The notes under the pieces were generated by a model, which was not told the DNA's origin, did not search any database, and saw nothing but the letters and a program-made list of their open reading frames with translations. Positions 7,904-16,161 of a stretch of 38,417 nt of DNA are shown in pieces (the first letter of the stretch is position 1; every line of letters starts with the position of its first letter). The position numbers and the translations under genes were made by a program. The stretch is from Rhizobium sp. Q54 (GTDB lineage: Bacteria > Pseudomonadota > Alphaproteobacteria > UBA828), in assembly GCA_945892755.1 (NCBI GenBank), contig CAMDDO010000026.1, positions 1-38,417 on the forward strand. Direction: 5' to 3'.

Positions 7904-8839
7904 ATGGCCAAGATCGAGGCCGAGCGACAGGGCGAGCCCGGCTGGTGGCGCGACTTCAAGGGCTATGGCCGCGATCTGCCCGAAGCGCGCTGGCCTGGAG
8001 GCGCGCGCCTCTGCGTCAACCTCAATCTCAATTATGAGGGCGGCGGCGAGCGCAGCGTGCTCGAAGGCGATGGCTGCTCGGAGAACCTACTCACCGATAT
8101 CGGTTTTCCCTCGGTCGAGGGCGCACGCAGCGTGCACGCCGAGGGCGCGTTCGAATATGGCGCGCGCGCCGGCGTCTGGCGGTGTCTGCGCGTGTTCGAA
8201 CGTTTCGATGTCAAGGTCAGCGTGCTTGGCGTGGTACAGGCGCTGCTCCGCAACCCCGAGATCGCGCAGGCGTTCGTCGAGGCCGGGCACGAAATCGTCA
8301 GCCATGGCTGGCGCTGGATCGATTACCAAGCCATGCCCGAGGCCGAGGAACGCGCGCACATCCAGCGCGCGGTGCACGGCATCGAGCGCCTGACCGGCGC
8401 GGCGCCCAAGGGCTGGATGACCGGCCGGCCGGGGCCGAATACGCGGCGCCTCCATGTCGAGGCCGGCGGGTTTCTCTATGACCGCGACGCGCTGAACGAC
8501 GAACTGCCCTATTGGGTTGAGGTTTCGGGCCGGCCACATTTGGTCGTGCCCTATTCCTATGAGACCAATGACAATCGCTTCGACGAAAACCGCGGCTTCA
8601 AGACCGCCGATGATTTTTTCATTTATATGAAGGACGCGTTCGACCTGCTCTATGACGAAGGCGCCGAACGGCCGAAGCTCCTATCGATCGGCCTGCACGA
8701 CCGCATCATCGGCCGCCCGGCGCGCATGGCGGGATTGATTCGCTTTCTCGATTATGCGCGCGCCAAGGACCGCGTCTGGTTCGCGCGCGGCATCGACATC
8801 GCCGAGCACTGGAGGAAAGAGCACCCCTACAAGGGTTGA
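7904..8839 (+). CDS. Polysaccharide deacetylase family protein (PuuE-like)
   Basis: A 311-residue soluble protein of the NodB/carbohydrate esterase 4 superfamily, closest in pattern to PuuE-type proteins that include cofactor-independent allantoinases. Supporting segments are LNLNYEGGGERS near the N terminus, GHEIVSHGWRWIDY as the metal-binding motif, and GWMTGRPGPNTR. The classic TFDDG motif of NodB is absent, as usual in this subgroup. It starts 31 bases after polA; the upstream GGGG is a modest ribosome binding site. No uricase, OHCU decarboxylase or allantoicase gene is nearby, so an allantoinase role is not supported by context; another amide or acetyl substrate is possible. Confidence 0.8.
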   Translation: MAKIEAERQGEPGWWRDFKGYGRDLPEARWPGGARLCVNLNLNYEGGGERSVLEGDGCSENLLTDIGFPSVEGARSVHAEGAFEYGARAGVWRCLRVFERFDVKVSVLGVVQALLRNPEIAQAFVEAGHEIVSHGWRWIDYQAMPEAEERAHIQRAVHGIERLTGAAPKGWMTGRPGPNTRRLHVEAGGFLYDRDALNDELPYWVEVSGRPHLVVPYSYETNDNRFDENRGFKTADDFFIYMKDAFDLLYDEGAERPKLLSIGLHDRIIGRPARMAGLIRFLDYARAKDRVWFARGIDIAEHWRKEHPYKG

Positions 8840-8884
8840 TTGACGGCGGATTTGGACCGAGACAGCTCAATGGGAAACTTGCGC

Positions 8885-8913
8885 TTGACTAGTGGGATAA
8901 ATCCTATTATGTT
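8885..8913 (+). promoter_or_regulatory. Candidate sigma70-type promoter for the lysozyme-like gene
   Basis: TTGACT (8885-8890) is followed after 17 bases by TATGTT (8908-8913). The spacer includes the interrupted palindrome GGATAAATCC (8895-8904), a possible operator. The start codon at 8952 lies about 40 bases downstream of the -10 box. Confidence 0.45.
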
Positions 8914-8951
8914 GCTTCTCGCGCACCTGATCTCGTGTGTGGAGAACACTT

Positions 8952-9599
8952 ATGGATCCAGAGTTCGAGTTTGATCGCGGATTCGAGCATGAAGGCCCGG
9001 GAACAAAGGCTACTGATGTGTTCTTCAGGGTGAAGAACCGGCTTTACAAGAATGAAAAATCGAAAACCTATATGTATCGAGACATCGTGGGAGTGATCAC
9101 GGTCGGTGTCGGCTTTGCCCTAAAAAGCAAGACTGACGCCCAAAGACTCAAATGGTTCGACCGCAAGACCAAGAGGCCTGTCACGAGGGCGGAAGTGGAT
9201 GACGCGTATGACGTAATGAAAAAGCAGCCTTATGGTCGTTCTTTCGCGGCAACCTTCTTTGAGAACAAAACAACAATTCGTATATCCGAAAATATGATCT
9301 ATCCGCAATTCGTGAAACGCCTTTCCGAATTTCGAACTGAACTTCAAAATACGTTTGGTCAAACCGGCCTCAATTCGCTGCCGCCACCCGTGCAGGAGGC
9401 GTTGTTTGACCTAGCCTGGAACACCGGCGGAGATATAGGCACGGGATTTCCAAAATTGACCGCCGCGATAAAAGACCACCTGGATTGGCTCGCTGTGGCG
9501 CGCGAAACGCACCGGGATACCGAATTCGTTGACGAGGATCGAAATGTCGACATACGCAACCTGGTGCTGGAAGCGCTTAAGAATGACCGCCGGCTTTGA
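8952..9599 (+). CDS. T4-lysozyme-like muramidase (GH24 fold), orphan
   Basis: A 215-residue protein. The ATG at 8952 is chosen over a GTG at 8937 because GGAG lies seven bases upstream of it. Residues about 20-190 match the T4 lysozyme plan. A glutamate in KNEKSKTYMYRD is followed nine residues later by the Asp of YRD and six residues after that by the Thr of GVITVGVGF, the same spacing as E11, D20 and T26 of T4 lysozyme. Later VQEALFDLAWNTGG and GFPKLTAAI resemble the second-lobe helices. It would cleave peptidoglycan glycan strands. There is no signal peptide, holin or spanin nearby. The gene is visibly A+T-richer, with many AAA and AAT codons, unlike its neighbours, which suggests transfer. 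Alternatives are a phage remnant or an exported effector. Confidence 0.72.
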   Translation: MDPEFEFDRGFEHEGPGTKATDVFFRVKNRLYKNEKSKTYMYRDIVGVITVGVGFALKSKTDAQRLKWFDRKTKRPVTRAEVDDAYDVMKKQPYGRSFAATFFENKTTIRISENMIYPQFVKRLSEFRTELQNTFGQTGLNSLPPPVQEALFDLAWNTGGDIGTGFPKLTAAIKDHLDWLAVARETHRDTEFVDEDRNVDIRNLVLEALKNDRRL

Positions 9600-9612
9600 C
9601 ACGGCGCTTCTT

Positions 9613-9634
9613 GCCGGAACCGGCCGGCCCTCTT
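9613..9634 (+). terminator. Weak candidate terminator after the lysozyme-like gene
   Basis: GCCGG (9613-9617) can pair with CCGGC (9624-9628), and CCTCTTT follows. The stem is short and alternative pairings exist, so this is tentative. Confidence 0.3.
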
Positions 9635-9685
9635 TGACCAAATGAGGCATTCAAACGCCGGCCTTGAGCGCGAATGCGGCCAGGG

Positions 9686-10444
9686 TCATGGCGGCCGTCG
9701 GGATTCTGGGCTTCCAGGGCCATTATAGCGACACCTCCATTGGCGCCCCTCGCCATTGTCGTAGTCGATGCCCGCGTAGTCGAGATCGCCCATGGTCAGC
9801 GCTTTCGGCGTGGGGGCATGCCAGTCAAGCGCTTCTTGCTGAAGCGCATGGAGGCCGTTCGCCTTAGTAAAAATCAGGCGCCACATATCATCAAAGGCGC
9901 GCTTAGGTTCCGTTGAGCGCAGCCGGATACCACCGAATTGGCCATCGAGTGTGAAATAGCCTTCCCCGGCGTTGAACATGAGGCGGCTGATCGGGCCCCC
10001 CACGGCGCATGGAAAGAACGGCAGATCGTCTATGACCAAATGGCCGGCCACCCGAAGCGTGACCGCGATGCTATAAACATTTCGAAAATTGGACGGCAAC
10101 GGCTCGGGCAGAATAATGAGTTCGACAAGACCAGGGCTCAACCGGCACTCAAAGCGCGTCGGGCGTATGCCAAAGATTGGATCGTCTGAGTCGCCCTCCA
10201 AATTCCCATGCCATTTGGGTACGTAGAGCTCGTATCTCTTTGCCAGTTGCTCATTCGACTCCTCAATAGCCTTGTGGGCAGCCTCGCCCAAAATATTGAG
10301 CTCGCGCACTTCGAGCACGTCAAGCTCGGGCATGCAGAGCACCTGGAAGACGTCGTTCTGAATGTCCGCGCGCGCGGGGCTGGGCGAGGCGAGCGACAGC
10401 ATCGCGAGCAAAGAGAGCGCCAGCGCCCCGAACAGACCTCTCAT
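9686..10444 (-). CDS. Hypothetical secreted protein with four cysteines
   Basis: A 252-residue protein of no recognised family. Residues 1-26 form a clear signal peptide ending ARA before DIQ, so the product is periplasmic or secreted. The mature part has exactly four cysteines (C37, C100, C146, C238), compatible with two disulfides. Its middle section (about 85-180) looks beta-rich; the tail is Pro/Gly/Arg-rich. GGAG upstream of the ATG at 10444 supports the start. It converges on the lysozyme-like gene, with 86 bases between the stops. The two genes form a small islet between conserved metabolic genes. A protective role against the muramidase is conceivable but not shown. Confidence 0.65.
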   Translation of the reverse strand: MRGLFGALALSLLAMLSLASPSPARADIQNDVFQVLCMPELDVLEVRELNILGEAAHKAIEESNEQLAKRYELYVPKWHGNLEGDSDDPIFGIRPTRFECRLSPGLVELIILPEPLPSNFRNVYSIAVTLRVAGHLVIDDLPFFPCAVGGPISRLMFNAGEGYFTLDGQFGGIRLRSTEPKRAFDDMWRLIFTKANGLHALQQEALDWHAPTPKALTMGDLDYAGIDYDNGEGRQWRCRYNGPGSPESRRPP

Positions 10445-10697
10445 CGCGTCGCTCTCCGGCTCGCCCTGACAGCGCTTACATGCGTCGCCGCCATGCTAGC
10501 GCGGCTTCGAACGAGTGGCGAGAGAGCGCCTCAGTTGGCAAAGAATTCTGTGGCCGCCCTTTCCGAGCGCGCACGCAAAGCCTAAGCTCTACCTATTAGG
10601 AGTCCTTGGGCGCCGGTGCGGCGCCGCTTCAGGTCGCCCGGCATTCGAGGCTTAAGGCCCAGGCGCATTGATTGTGCCGCCGCCAAGGGAGGCTGCC
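10445..10697. other. Intergenic region upstream of divergent genes
   Basis: This gap separates the secreted-protein gene (minus) from the CBS-domain gene (plus) and should hold both promoters. No clear promoter boxes could be assigned. The last bases contain AGGGAGG, the ribosome binding site of the CBS gene. Confidence 0.5.
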
Positions 10698-11129
10698 ATG
10701 ATCGTCAGTCAGATCCTCAAGGCAAAAGGAAGCGACGTCGCCACCATCGATCCCAAGGCGAGCCTCGCCGAAGCGGCGACCAAACTGGCCCGCGCCCGCA
10801 TCGGTGCACTCGTGGTCACCGCGCCCGACGGCGACATTCTCGGCATTGTTTCAGAGCGCGACATCGTTCAGGCCATCGCGGTGTCGCGCGCACACGCGCT
10901 CGACCATGCGGTCGAGACCGTGATGACGCGAAACGTAGCGACCTGCACGACGGCTGATTCGCTCGAATCGCTGATGCGCGAGATGACGGCGCGCCGCGTG
11001 CGTCATTTGCCGGTGGCGCGCGATGGCAAACTCGCCGGCATCGTCTCGATCGGCGACGTGGTCAAGCACCGGCTCGATGAGCTCGAGCGCGAGCGCGCCA
11101 TGCTGGTCGATTACGTCGCAAGCGGCTAG
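10698..11129 (+). CDS. CBS-domain protein
   Basis: A 143-residue soluble protein made of two CBS motifs (about residues 7-66 and 73-128) and little else. Marker segments are GALVVTAPDGDILGIVSERDIV and MTRNVATC followed by VRHLPVARDGKLAGIVSIGDVV. Such stand-alone pairs bind adenine nucleotides or related ligands and modulate partner proteins. The ATG at 10698 follows GGGAGG at good spacing; an in-frame ATG 30 bases upstream lacks such a site. The short C-terminal helix (ELERERAMLVDYV) is typical of this widespread alphaproteobacterial type. No partner is evident; the next gene is a glutathione transferase 94 bases on. Confidence 0.9.
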   Translation: MIVSQILKAKGSDVATIDPKASLAEAATKLARARIGALVVTAPDGDILGIVSERDIVQAIAVSRAHALDHAVETVMTRNVATCTTADSLESLMREMTARRVRHLPVARDGKLAGIVSIGDVVKHRLDELERERAMLVDYVASG

Positions 11130-11223
11130 CGCGGCGACCTTGCGCCAAGTCCCGATGATCCGCCTCGATCGTCGAGACTTGCTATAGGATGACGCCTCGT
11201 CCAAGGATCAGACGAGGTAAGGC

Positions 11224-11985
11224 ATGGCATCGTCGGTCGAACTCTTTCAGTTCCGCTTCTCGCCCTACAACGAAAAGGCCCGTTGGGCGCTCGACCTGAA
11301 GCGCGTGCCGCACCGGCGCACCACTCTCCTTCCAGGACCGCACATTCCGAAGGTGCGTGCCATGACCGGGCAGAACGCGACGCCGGTCTTGCGCATCGAC
11401 AATGAGACTGTGTTCGGCTCGACGCGCATCGTGACACGGCTCGACGAACTCGACCCCGCGAATCGTTTGACGCCGGATAACATGGCAGAGCGTGAGACGG
11501 TCAACGCCATCGTGCAGCGCTTCGACGAAGACCTGACGCCGCGCATGCGCCGCGCGGTGCTCGACGCGAATCTGAGCAATCTCGACTATTTCGCGCGCGT
11601 CTTCAGCGGCGACCGACCTGCCTGGCAGCGCTTTTTCTATCGCCTCGCTTTGCCGCTCGCGCGCGGCCTGGTTCGCAAAGGCAATGGCATCACCGGCCCG
11701 GCCGCGGTCGAGGACGGCATCGCCGCCGGCACCGAGGCGTTCGATCTGGTTGCGCGCGCGGCCGCCCAGACCGGCTATCTGGTTGGCGACCGGTTTACCT
11801 TGGCCGATCTCACGGCGGCGTCGAGCCTCGCCTCACTGATCGATCCGCCGCATCCCGACATGGATCGGCCGCTGCCGCGTCCGCCCAAACTCGAGGCATT
11901 GCGCGCGCGCTATCGTGACCATCCGGGCGCCGCCTGGGTACTCGAAATGTACCGCAAGCACCGGCCAGGCACGCGTCTGAGCTGA
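11224..11985 (+). CDS. Glutathione S-transferase family protein
   Basis: A 253-residue cytosolic protein with a thioredoxin-fold N-terminal domain (about 4-80; FRFSPYNEKARWALD at the usual active-site helix and QNATPVLRIDNETVFGSTRI carrying the cis-proline) and an all-helical C-terminal domain (about 100-240) with VGDRFTLADLTAASSLASL. The substrate class cannot be read. GAGGTAAGG before the ATG at 11224 is a good ribosome binding site, although close to the start. It ends 130 bases from the convergent pckA stop, and a long imperfect hairpin lies between them. Confidence 0.88.
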   Translation: MASSVELFQFRFSPYNEKARWALDLKRVPHRRTTLLPGPHIPKVRAMTGQNATPVLRIDNETVFGSTRIVTRLDELDPANRLTPDNMAERETVNAIVQRFDEDLTPRMRRAVLDANLSNLDYFARVFSGDRPAWQRFFYRLALPLARGLVRKGNGITGPAAVEDGIAAGTEAFDLVARAAAQTGYLVGDRFTLADLTAASSLASLIDPPHPDMDRPLPRPPKLEALRARYRDHPGAAWVLEMYRKHRPGTRLS

Positions 11986-12003
11986 GCGACGCGCCGGCCT
12001 AGT

Positions 12004-12049
12004 GGTTCGATCCAGACGCTTGGTTCCCAAGCGCCTGGTGAATCGGACC
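12004..12049. terminator. Long imperfect hairpin between gst and pckA
   Basis: The core is CGCTTGG-TTC-CCAAGCG (12017-12033). Beyond one mismatch the arms continue as CCAG/CTGG, then with a three-base bulge CGAT/ATCG, then GGTT/GACC with a G-T pair. It sits between two converging genes, so a bidirectional terminator is likely. No T tract follows. Confidence 0.5.
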
Positions 12050-12115
12050 ACCGGATCAATGGGCTGGTGGTGCGATTCAGCTAACCGATGGGTAGCATCC
12101 GTTAGCATCGCATCA

Positions 12116-13723
12116 CTAGGCCGCCTTGGGTGCGGCGGCTTTGACCTCGTCGCCGACATGGCCCTCGAACTGCGTGAAGTTCTTGTGGAAGCGGCCGACC
12201 AGATCGCGCGCTTGCGAATCATAGGCACTCTTGTCGCGCCAAGTGCCGCGCGGGTTCAACACCTCGTTCGGCACGCCCGGGCAGGACTGTGGCACGGCGA
12301 GACCGAACAGATTGTCGCGTGACAGCGGCACCCTCTCGAGCTCGCCGTCGAGCGCGGCGCGCAGCAGCGCGCGGGTATAGGCGATGCGCATGCGCTCGCC
12401 AGTGCCGAAGGCACCGCCGGTCCACCCCGTGTTGACCAGCCAGCACGACGCGCCTGTCTGCTCGATGCGCTCGCGCAACATGCGGGCATAGACCGAAGGA
12501 TGACGCGGCATGAACGGCGCGCCGAAGCAGGTCGAGAACGTCGCCTGTGGCTCCTTGCCAAGGCCCTTCTCGGTGCCGGCGACCTTCGCGGTATAGCCCG
12601 TGAGGAAATGATACATCGCCTGCGCAGGCGACAGCTTGGCGATCGGCGGCAGCACGCCGAAGGCGTCGGCCGTCAGCATGATGACGTTCTTGGGGTGCCC
12701 GGCGACGCCGTCAAGCGAGGCGTTCGGGATGAAGGAGAGCGGATAGGCGCCACGCGTGTTCTCGGTCAGGCTCGCGTCGTCAAGATCGAGCTCGCGCGTC
12801 AGCGGGTCCATCATCACGTTTTCGAGCACCGTGCCGAACATGCGCGTGGTGGCGTGAATCTCGGGCTCGGCCTCCCGCGAGAGGCGGATCACCTTGGCGT
12901 AGCAACCGCCTTCGAAATTGAACAAGCCATTGGTGCTCCAGCCATGCTCATCATCGCCGATCAGCATGCGGTGCGGGTCGGCTGAGAGCGTCGTCTTGCC
13001 GGTGCCCGAGAGCCCGAAGAAAATCGCGGAGTCTCCCTTCGGCCCGACATTGACCGAGCAGTGCATCGGCAGGATGGCTTTGGCCGGCAGCAGAAAATTC
13101 AAGATCGTGAAGACCGATTTCTTGCATTCGCCGGCATAGGAGGTGCCGCCGATCAGCACCAGACGCTGGGTGAAATCGACCAGAATGACGGTGGGCGAAT
13201 TGACGCCATCGGTCTTTGGGTCGGCATGGAAGCCGGGTGCCTGCACGATGGTGAATTCCGGCCGGTGCGAGGCGAGCTCGCCCGGCTTGGGCTGGATGAA
13301 CAAATTGCGCGCGAACAGACTGTGCCAGGCGTATTCGCTGATCACGCGCACCGGCAGACGATTGACCGGGTCGGCGCCGCCAAAGCAATCGAGCACGAAG
13401 AGCTCGCGGCTTCTCAGATAGTCGAACAGGCGCGTCTTGATGGCATCGAAACGGGCGCGCTCGATCGGCCGGTTGACATTGCCCCACCAGACCGTCGTTT
13501 CGGTGGTGGCGTCGCACACGATGAATTTGTCGTTGGGCGAGCGACCCGTGTGCGCGCCGGTACGGGCGACCAGCGGGCCGCCAGCCGCGATTTCAGCCTC
13601 GCCGCGCCTGATCGCATGCTCGTAAAGCGCGCTGGGCGAAAGGTTCCAATGCGCCTGCGCGGCCAAGCCGTGGCCAAGCGCTACCGGCCCGTCCTGGCGT
13701 TTGAGGGAAACTGCGTGCTCCAT
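12116..13723 (-). CDS. pckA: Phosphoenolpyruvate carboxykinase (ATP)
   Basis: A 535-residue enzyme converting oxaloacetate and ATP to phosphoenolpyruvate, the entry step of gluconeogenesis. Visible motifs are [14 protein letters not shown] near the N terminus, [13 protein letters not shown], the kinase P-loop GLSGTGKTT (237-245), the metal-binding LIGDDEHGW, and [12 protein letters not shown]. Length is normal for the ATP-dependent family. The ATG at 13723 gives the family N terminus; the frame stays open further upstream without matching sequence. Only a distant AAGG serves as a ribosome binding site. In many alphaproteobacteria pckA lies next to chvI-chvG, and here that pair is about 2.4 kb away beyond two other genes. 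Confidence 0.97.
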   Translation of the reverse strand: MEHAVSLKRQDGPVALGHGLAAQAHWNLSPSALYEHAIRRGEAEIAAGGPLVARTGAHTGRSPNDKFIVCDATTETTVWWGNVNRPIERARFDAIKTRLFDYLRSRELFVLDCFGGADPVNRLPVRVISEYAWHSLFARNLFIQPKPGELASHRPEFTIVQAPGFHADPKTDGVNSPTVILVDFTQRLVLIGGTSYAGECKKSVFTILNFLLPAKAILPMHCSVNVGPKGDSAIFFGLSGTGKTTLSADPHRMLIGDDEHGWSTNGLFNFEGGCYAKVIRLSREAEPEIHATTRMFGTVLENVMMDPLTRELDLDDASLTENTRGAYPLSFIPNASLDGVAGHPKNVIMLTADAFGVLPPIAKLSPAQAMYHFLTGYTAKVAGTEKGLGKEPQATFSTCFGAPFMPRHPSVYARMLRERIEQTGASCWLVNTGWTGGAFGTGERMRIAYTRALLRAALDGELERVPLSRDNLFGLAVPQSCPGVPNEVLNPRGTWRDKSAYDSQARDLVGRFHKNFTQFEGHVGDEVKAAAPKAA

Positions 13724-13809
13724 CGCGTCAGTCAACCTTGTGTCGGGAGTAAGTTGGGCGGCACACGCGGGGATTTGGCCCAGCGCGACGCGGCATCGTG
13801 TCTGGGGCA

Positions 13810-13838
13810 ATACAACACTGCCGCAAGGCCGGATTCAA
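13810..13838 (-). promoter_or_regulatory. Candidate pckA promoter
   Basis: On the minus strand TTGAAT (13838-13833) is followed after 17 bases by TTGTAT (13815-13810). It lies between the stop of the HugZ-like gene and the pckA start, leaving a leader of about 80 bases. Assignment rests on box similarity and spacing only. Confidence 0.4.
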
Positions 13839-13842
13839 GAGT

Positions 13843-14598
13843 TCAGCCGGAATTGGCGGCGGCCGCGCTGCGCGCCTGGGCGGCCAACGCCAGCAGCAAC
13901 GCGCGCGCCTCGGAGGGCGTGCGAATCGGCTGCTCGAAATCGAGCCGCGCGAGCGCCGGCCCGGCCCGGAGATCGAGCCCCTCGGGATCGATTCCACACA
14001 TTCGCCAGCCGGTTTCCGCCCGACCGAGCAGGAACTTGGCATAAAGCTCAAGCGCCTCCACATGATCGTTATTCATGTGCGACACGATCCCGCTCTCCGC
14101 CTCGATCAGAGCGGCGGCCGGGTGCACATCGAACACGAAGGCGCCGGCCTCCAGCCACGAGATCCGACCGAATCCGGCAACCAGATGAGCGCGGCGCGGC
14201 GCGACCCGGACCAGCGAGAAATCCCCGAAATCGGCATAGGCGGCGGCGGCGGGATGGCGCGCGAGAAAGCGGGCGCGCTGGCGCTCGGCTCGCGCCGGCT
14301 GGACCTCGCCGATCAGCGTGACGCGCGCGCCCTCCAGCGGATCGGCCAGGCCGGCCGTGCCGTTGAAAAGGAGCGAGACGCGCGCGTCGGCCGCGATATT
14401 TCGCGTGTGCTCGGCGAGGCCCGAGATCAGCAACAAGGGGGCCGCGTCGTAATCGGCCGCGACGAGCACGAGCGAGGCATAGGGATGTCCCTCGGCGGGG
14501 CTGCCCGGCCGCGCCGCCGACGCCAATGTCGCGATGTCCGCCTGTCGGATCAACCGGCGCACCGTCAGGCCCTGATCGACTGCGCTACCCGAGGTCAC
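13843..14598 (-). CDS. HugZ-like pyridoxamine-phosphate-oxidase-fold protein
   Basis: A 251-residue protein. Residues about 15-150 match the split-barrel flavin-binding fold of pyridoxamine 5'-phosphate oxidase relatives (ADIATLASAA, HPYASLVLVAAD, LLISGLAEHTRNI, VSLLFN). Residues about 165-245 match DUF2470, with ESGIVSHMNNDHVEAL. This architecture occurs in HugZ-type heme-degrading proteins and in many uncharacterised relatives. The GTG at 14598 is chosen because GGAG lies six bases upstream and the domain starts soon after; the open frame continues upstream without family sequence. It is probably co-oriented with, but separately transcribed from, pckA. Heme handling is by family, not shown here. 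Confidence 0.82.
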   Translation of the reverse strand: MTSGSAVDQGLTVRRLIRQADIATLASAARPGSPAEGHPYASLVLVAADYDAAPLLLISGLAEHTRNIAADARVSLLFNGTAGLADPLEGARVTLIGEVQPARAERQRARFLARHPAAAAYADFGDFSLVRVAPRRAHLVAGFGRISWLEAGAFVFDVHPAAALIEAESGIVSHMNNDHVEALELYAKFLLGRAETGWRMCGIDPEGLDLRAGPALARLDFEQPIRTPSEARALLLALAAQARSAAAANSG

Positions 14599-14643
14599 GC
14601 CATACTCCGTACCTGACCCCCGGCCCAGCGGGGCAATCTTCCT

Positions 14644-16053
14644 ATGACCGGTTTTTCGCCCGCCGCCAAGCGCATGCCTGTATCGTCGCGCGCCATGGCC
14701 GCATATTTCCGCCAAGCCGCCGCCGGGCTGGCGCCCCACATGATGCCGACCCTCAAGCTCGCCGTGCCGGTGGTCATCGCGCGTGCCGGGCTGCTGCTCA
14801 TGCTGGCGGTCGATACCGCCATGCTCGGCCACTACGCGACCGACGAGCTTGCGGGCTTCGCCGCGGCGAACGCGGTCCAGATCGTCATGGTGCTGGTCGC
14901 GGTGGGCTTGCTGCAAGGCACCGCGATTCTGACGGCGCAGGCGGCGGGCGCCGGCGATCGGCGCGCCTGCGGCACCTATTTTCGGGCGAGCCTTGTCGTC
15001 GGGCTGATCGTCGGCCTCGTGCTCGGCCTTCTCTGCGTCGCGGGCGGCTGGTTTCTCTCGCTGCTCGGACAGACTCCCGAGGTCGCCGCGCGTGGCCAAG
15101 CGGTCTTCCTGATGTTCGCGTGGAGCTATCCCGCTCTAGGCCTTTGGATGGCCTGTACCTTCTTTCTCGAGGGCTTGAGCCGGCCTTGGCCGGGCATGAT
15201 CGTCTCGCTGGCCGCGGTCGGCGCGAATGCCCTGCTCGATTGGCTGTTCATCTTCGGTGGTCTTGGCCTGGCGCCGATGGGCGCCGAGGGCGCCGCGATC
15301 GCCACATCGATCGTGCGCTATTTGATGCTGTTCGGACTTGCCGGCTATGTGCTTGCGCTCAAGGATCGCCGTGCGCTCGGATTGTTCGAACGCTCCACGG
15401 AAACCGCGGCGGCGGTGCGCAAATTGTTTCGCATCGGTCTGCCGCTTGCGCTTTCGCGCGCACTCGAGGCCGGCGCGTTCTCGGCGCTCACGCTGATCGC
15501 CGGGCTGCTCGGCGTGGTCGCGCTCGCCGGTTATCAAATCACGCTCAACCTGATTTCGCTCATCTTCATGGCGGCGGTTGGGACCTCGACCGCGACCATG
15601 ATTCGGGTCGGCAACGCCGTCGGCCGGCGCGATGCGCTCAATGCCAGCCGAGCGGGCTGGGCGGGCGTCGCCATCATCGCGGCGGCGGTGGGCGTGGCGG
15701 CGATCGCCTGCCTCGCCGTGCCCGGCGCCTTCGCGGCGCTCTATTCCGACGATCAAACGGTGCGCGCTTTGGCCGCTTCGCTCATCTTCGTCGCCGGCTT
15801 TTTTCTGGTCTTTGACGGCGCCCAGATGGTGCTACAGGGTGCCTTGCGCGGCCTTGCCGACATCTGGATCACCTCGATCATCCAGTTCCTGTCGTGGTGG
15901 GCGGTCAGCGTGCCACTCGGCTACGGCCTGGCCCTAACCGCTGGGCTTGGGCCAGACGGCCTGATCTGGGCGATCTTCGCCGGCGCCATGGTATCGTCAA
16001 CCACGCTTAGCCTGCGTTTTCGAGCGCTCACGAGGCGTAGCGCGGCCCGGTAG
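14644..16053 (+). CDS. MATE family efflux transporter
   Basis: A 469-residue inner-membrane protein with about twelve hydrophobic helices in two similar halves, the plan of Na+- or H+-driven multidrug and toxin extrusion (MATE/DinF/NorM) transporters. Typical segments are VDTAMLGHYATDELAGFAAAN, FLEGLSRPWPGMIVSL and the second-half AGYQITLNLISLIFMAAVGTSTATMIRVGNAVGRRD. The start is uncertain: ATGs at 14644, 14674 and 14695 are all possible and none has a good ribosome binding site; the one at 14695 gives the most typical N terminus. It is divergent from the HugZ-like gene. Substrate unknown. Confidence 0.9.
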   Translation: MTGFSPAAKRMPVSSRAMAAYFRQAAAGLAPHMMPTLKLAVPVVIARAGLLLMLAVDTAMLGHYATDELAGFAAANAVQIVMVLVAVGLLQGTAILTAQAAGAGDRRACGTYFRASLVVGLIVGLVLGLLCVAGGWFLSLLGQTPEVAARGQAVFLMFAWSYPALGLWMACTFFLEGLSRPWPGMIVSLAAVGANALLDWLFIFGGLGLAPMGAEGAAIATSIVRYLMLFGLAGYVLALKDRRALGLFERSTETAAAVRKLFRIGLPLALSRALEAGAFSALTLIAGLLGVVALAGYQITLNLISLIFMAAVGTSTATMIRVGNAVGRRDALNASRAGWAGVAIIAAAVGVAAIACLAVPGAFAALYSDDQTVRALAASLIFVAGFFLVFDGAQMVLQGALRGLADIWITSIIQFLSWWAVSVPLGYGLALTAGLGPDGLIWAIFAGAMVSSTTLSLRFRALTRRSAAR

Positions 16054-16161
16054 GACAAGGGCACGGGTGGCAATTCCGTGGCCTAGGCCCTAGACTTCTA
16101 GTTTGACTGTCGGGACAACCGATTGCCGGGCGCCCAGAGGGGCCGCCCGAGAGCGCGTGCC
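16054..16161. promoter_or_regulatory. chvI upstream region with three inverted repeats
   Basis: Upstream of chvI lie three adjacent inverted repeats: GGCCTAGGCC (16080-16089), CTAGACTTCTAG (16090-16101) and TGTCGGGACA (16108-16117). A TTGACT at 16103-16108 could be a -35 box, but no matching -10 box was found. These may be operator sites. Confidence 0.4.

Noticed and set aside
8895-8904. GGATAAATCC as a defined operator
   Set aside because: The palindrome is short and no regulator is known; kept only as a remark on the promoter.
13061-14044. Plus-strand frame of 327 codons
   Set aside because: Lies over pckA and the HugZ-like gene on the opposite strand and has no domain.
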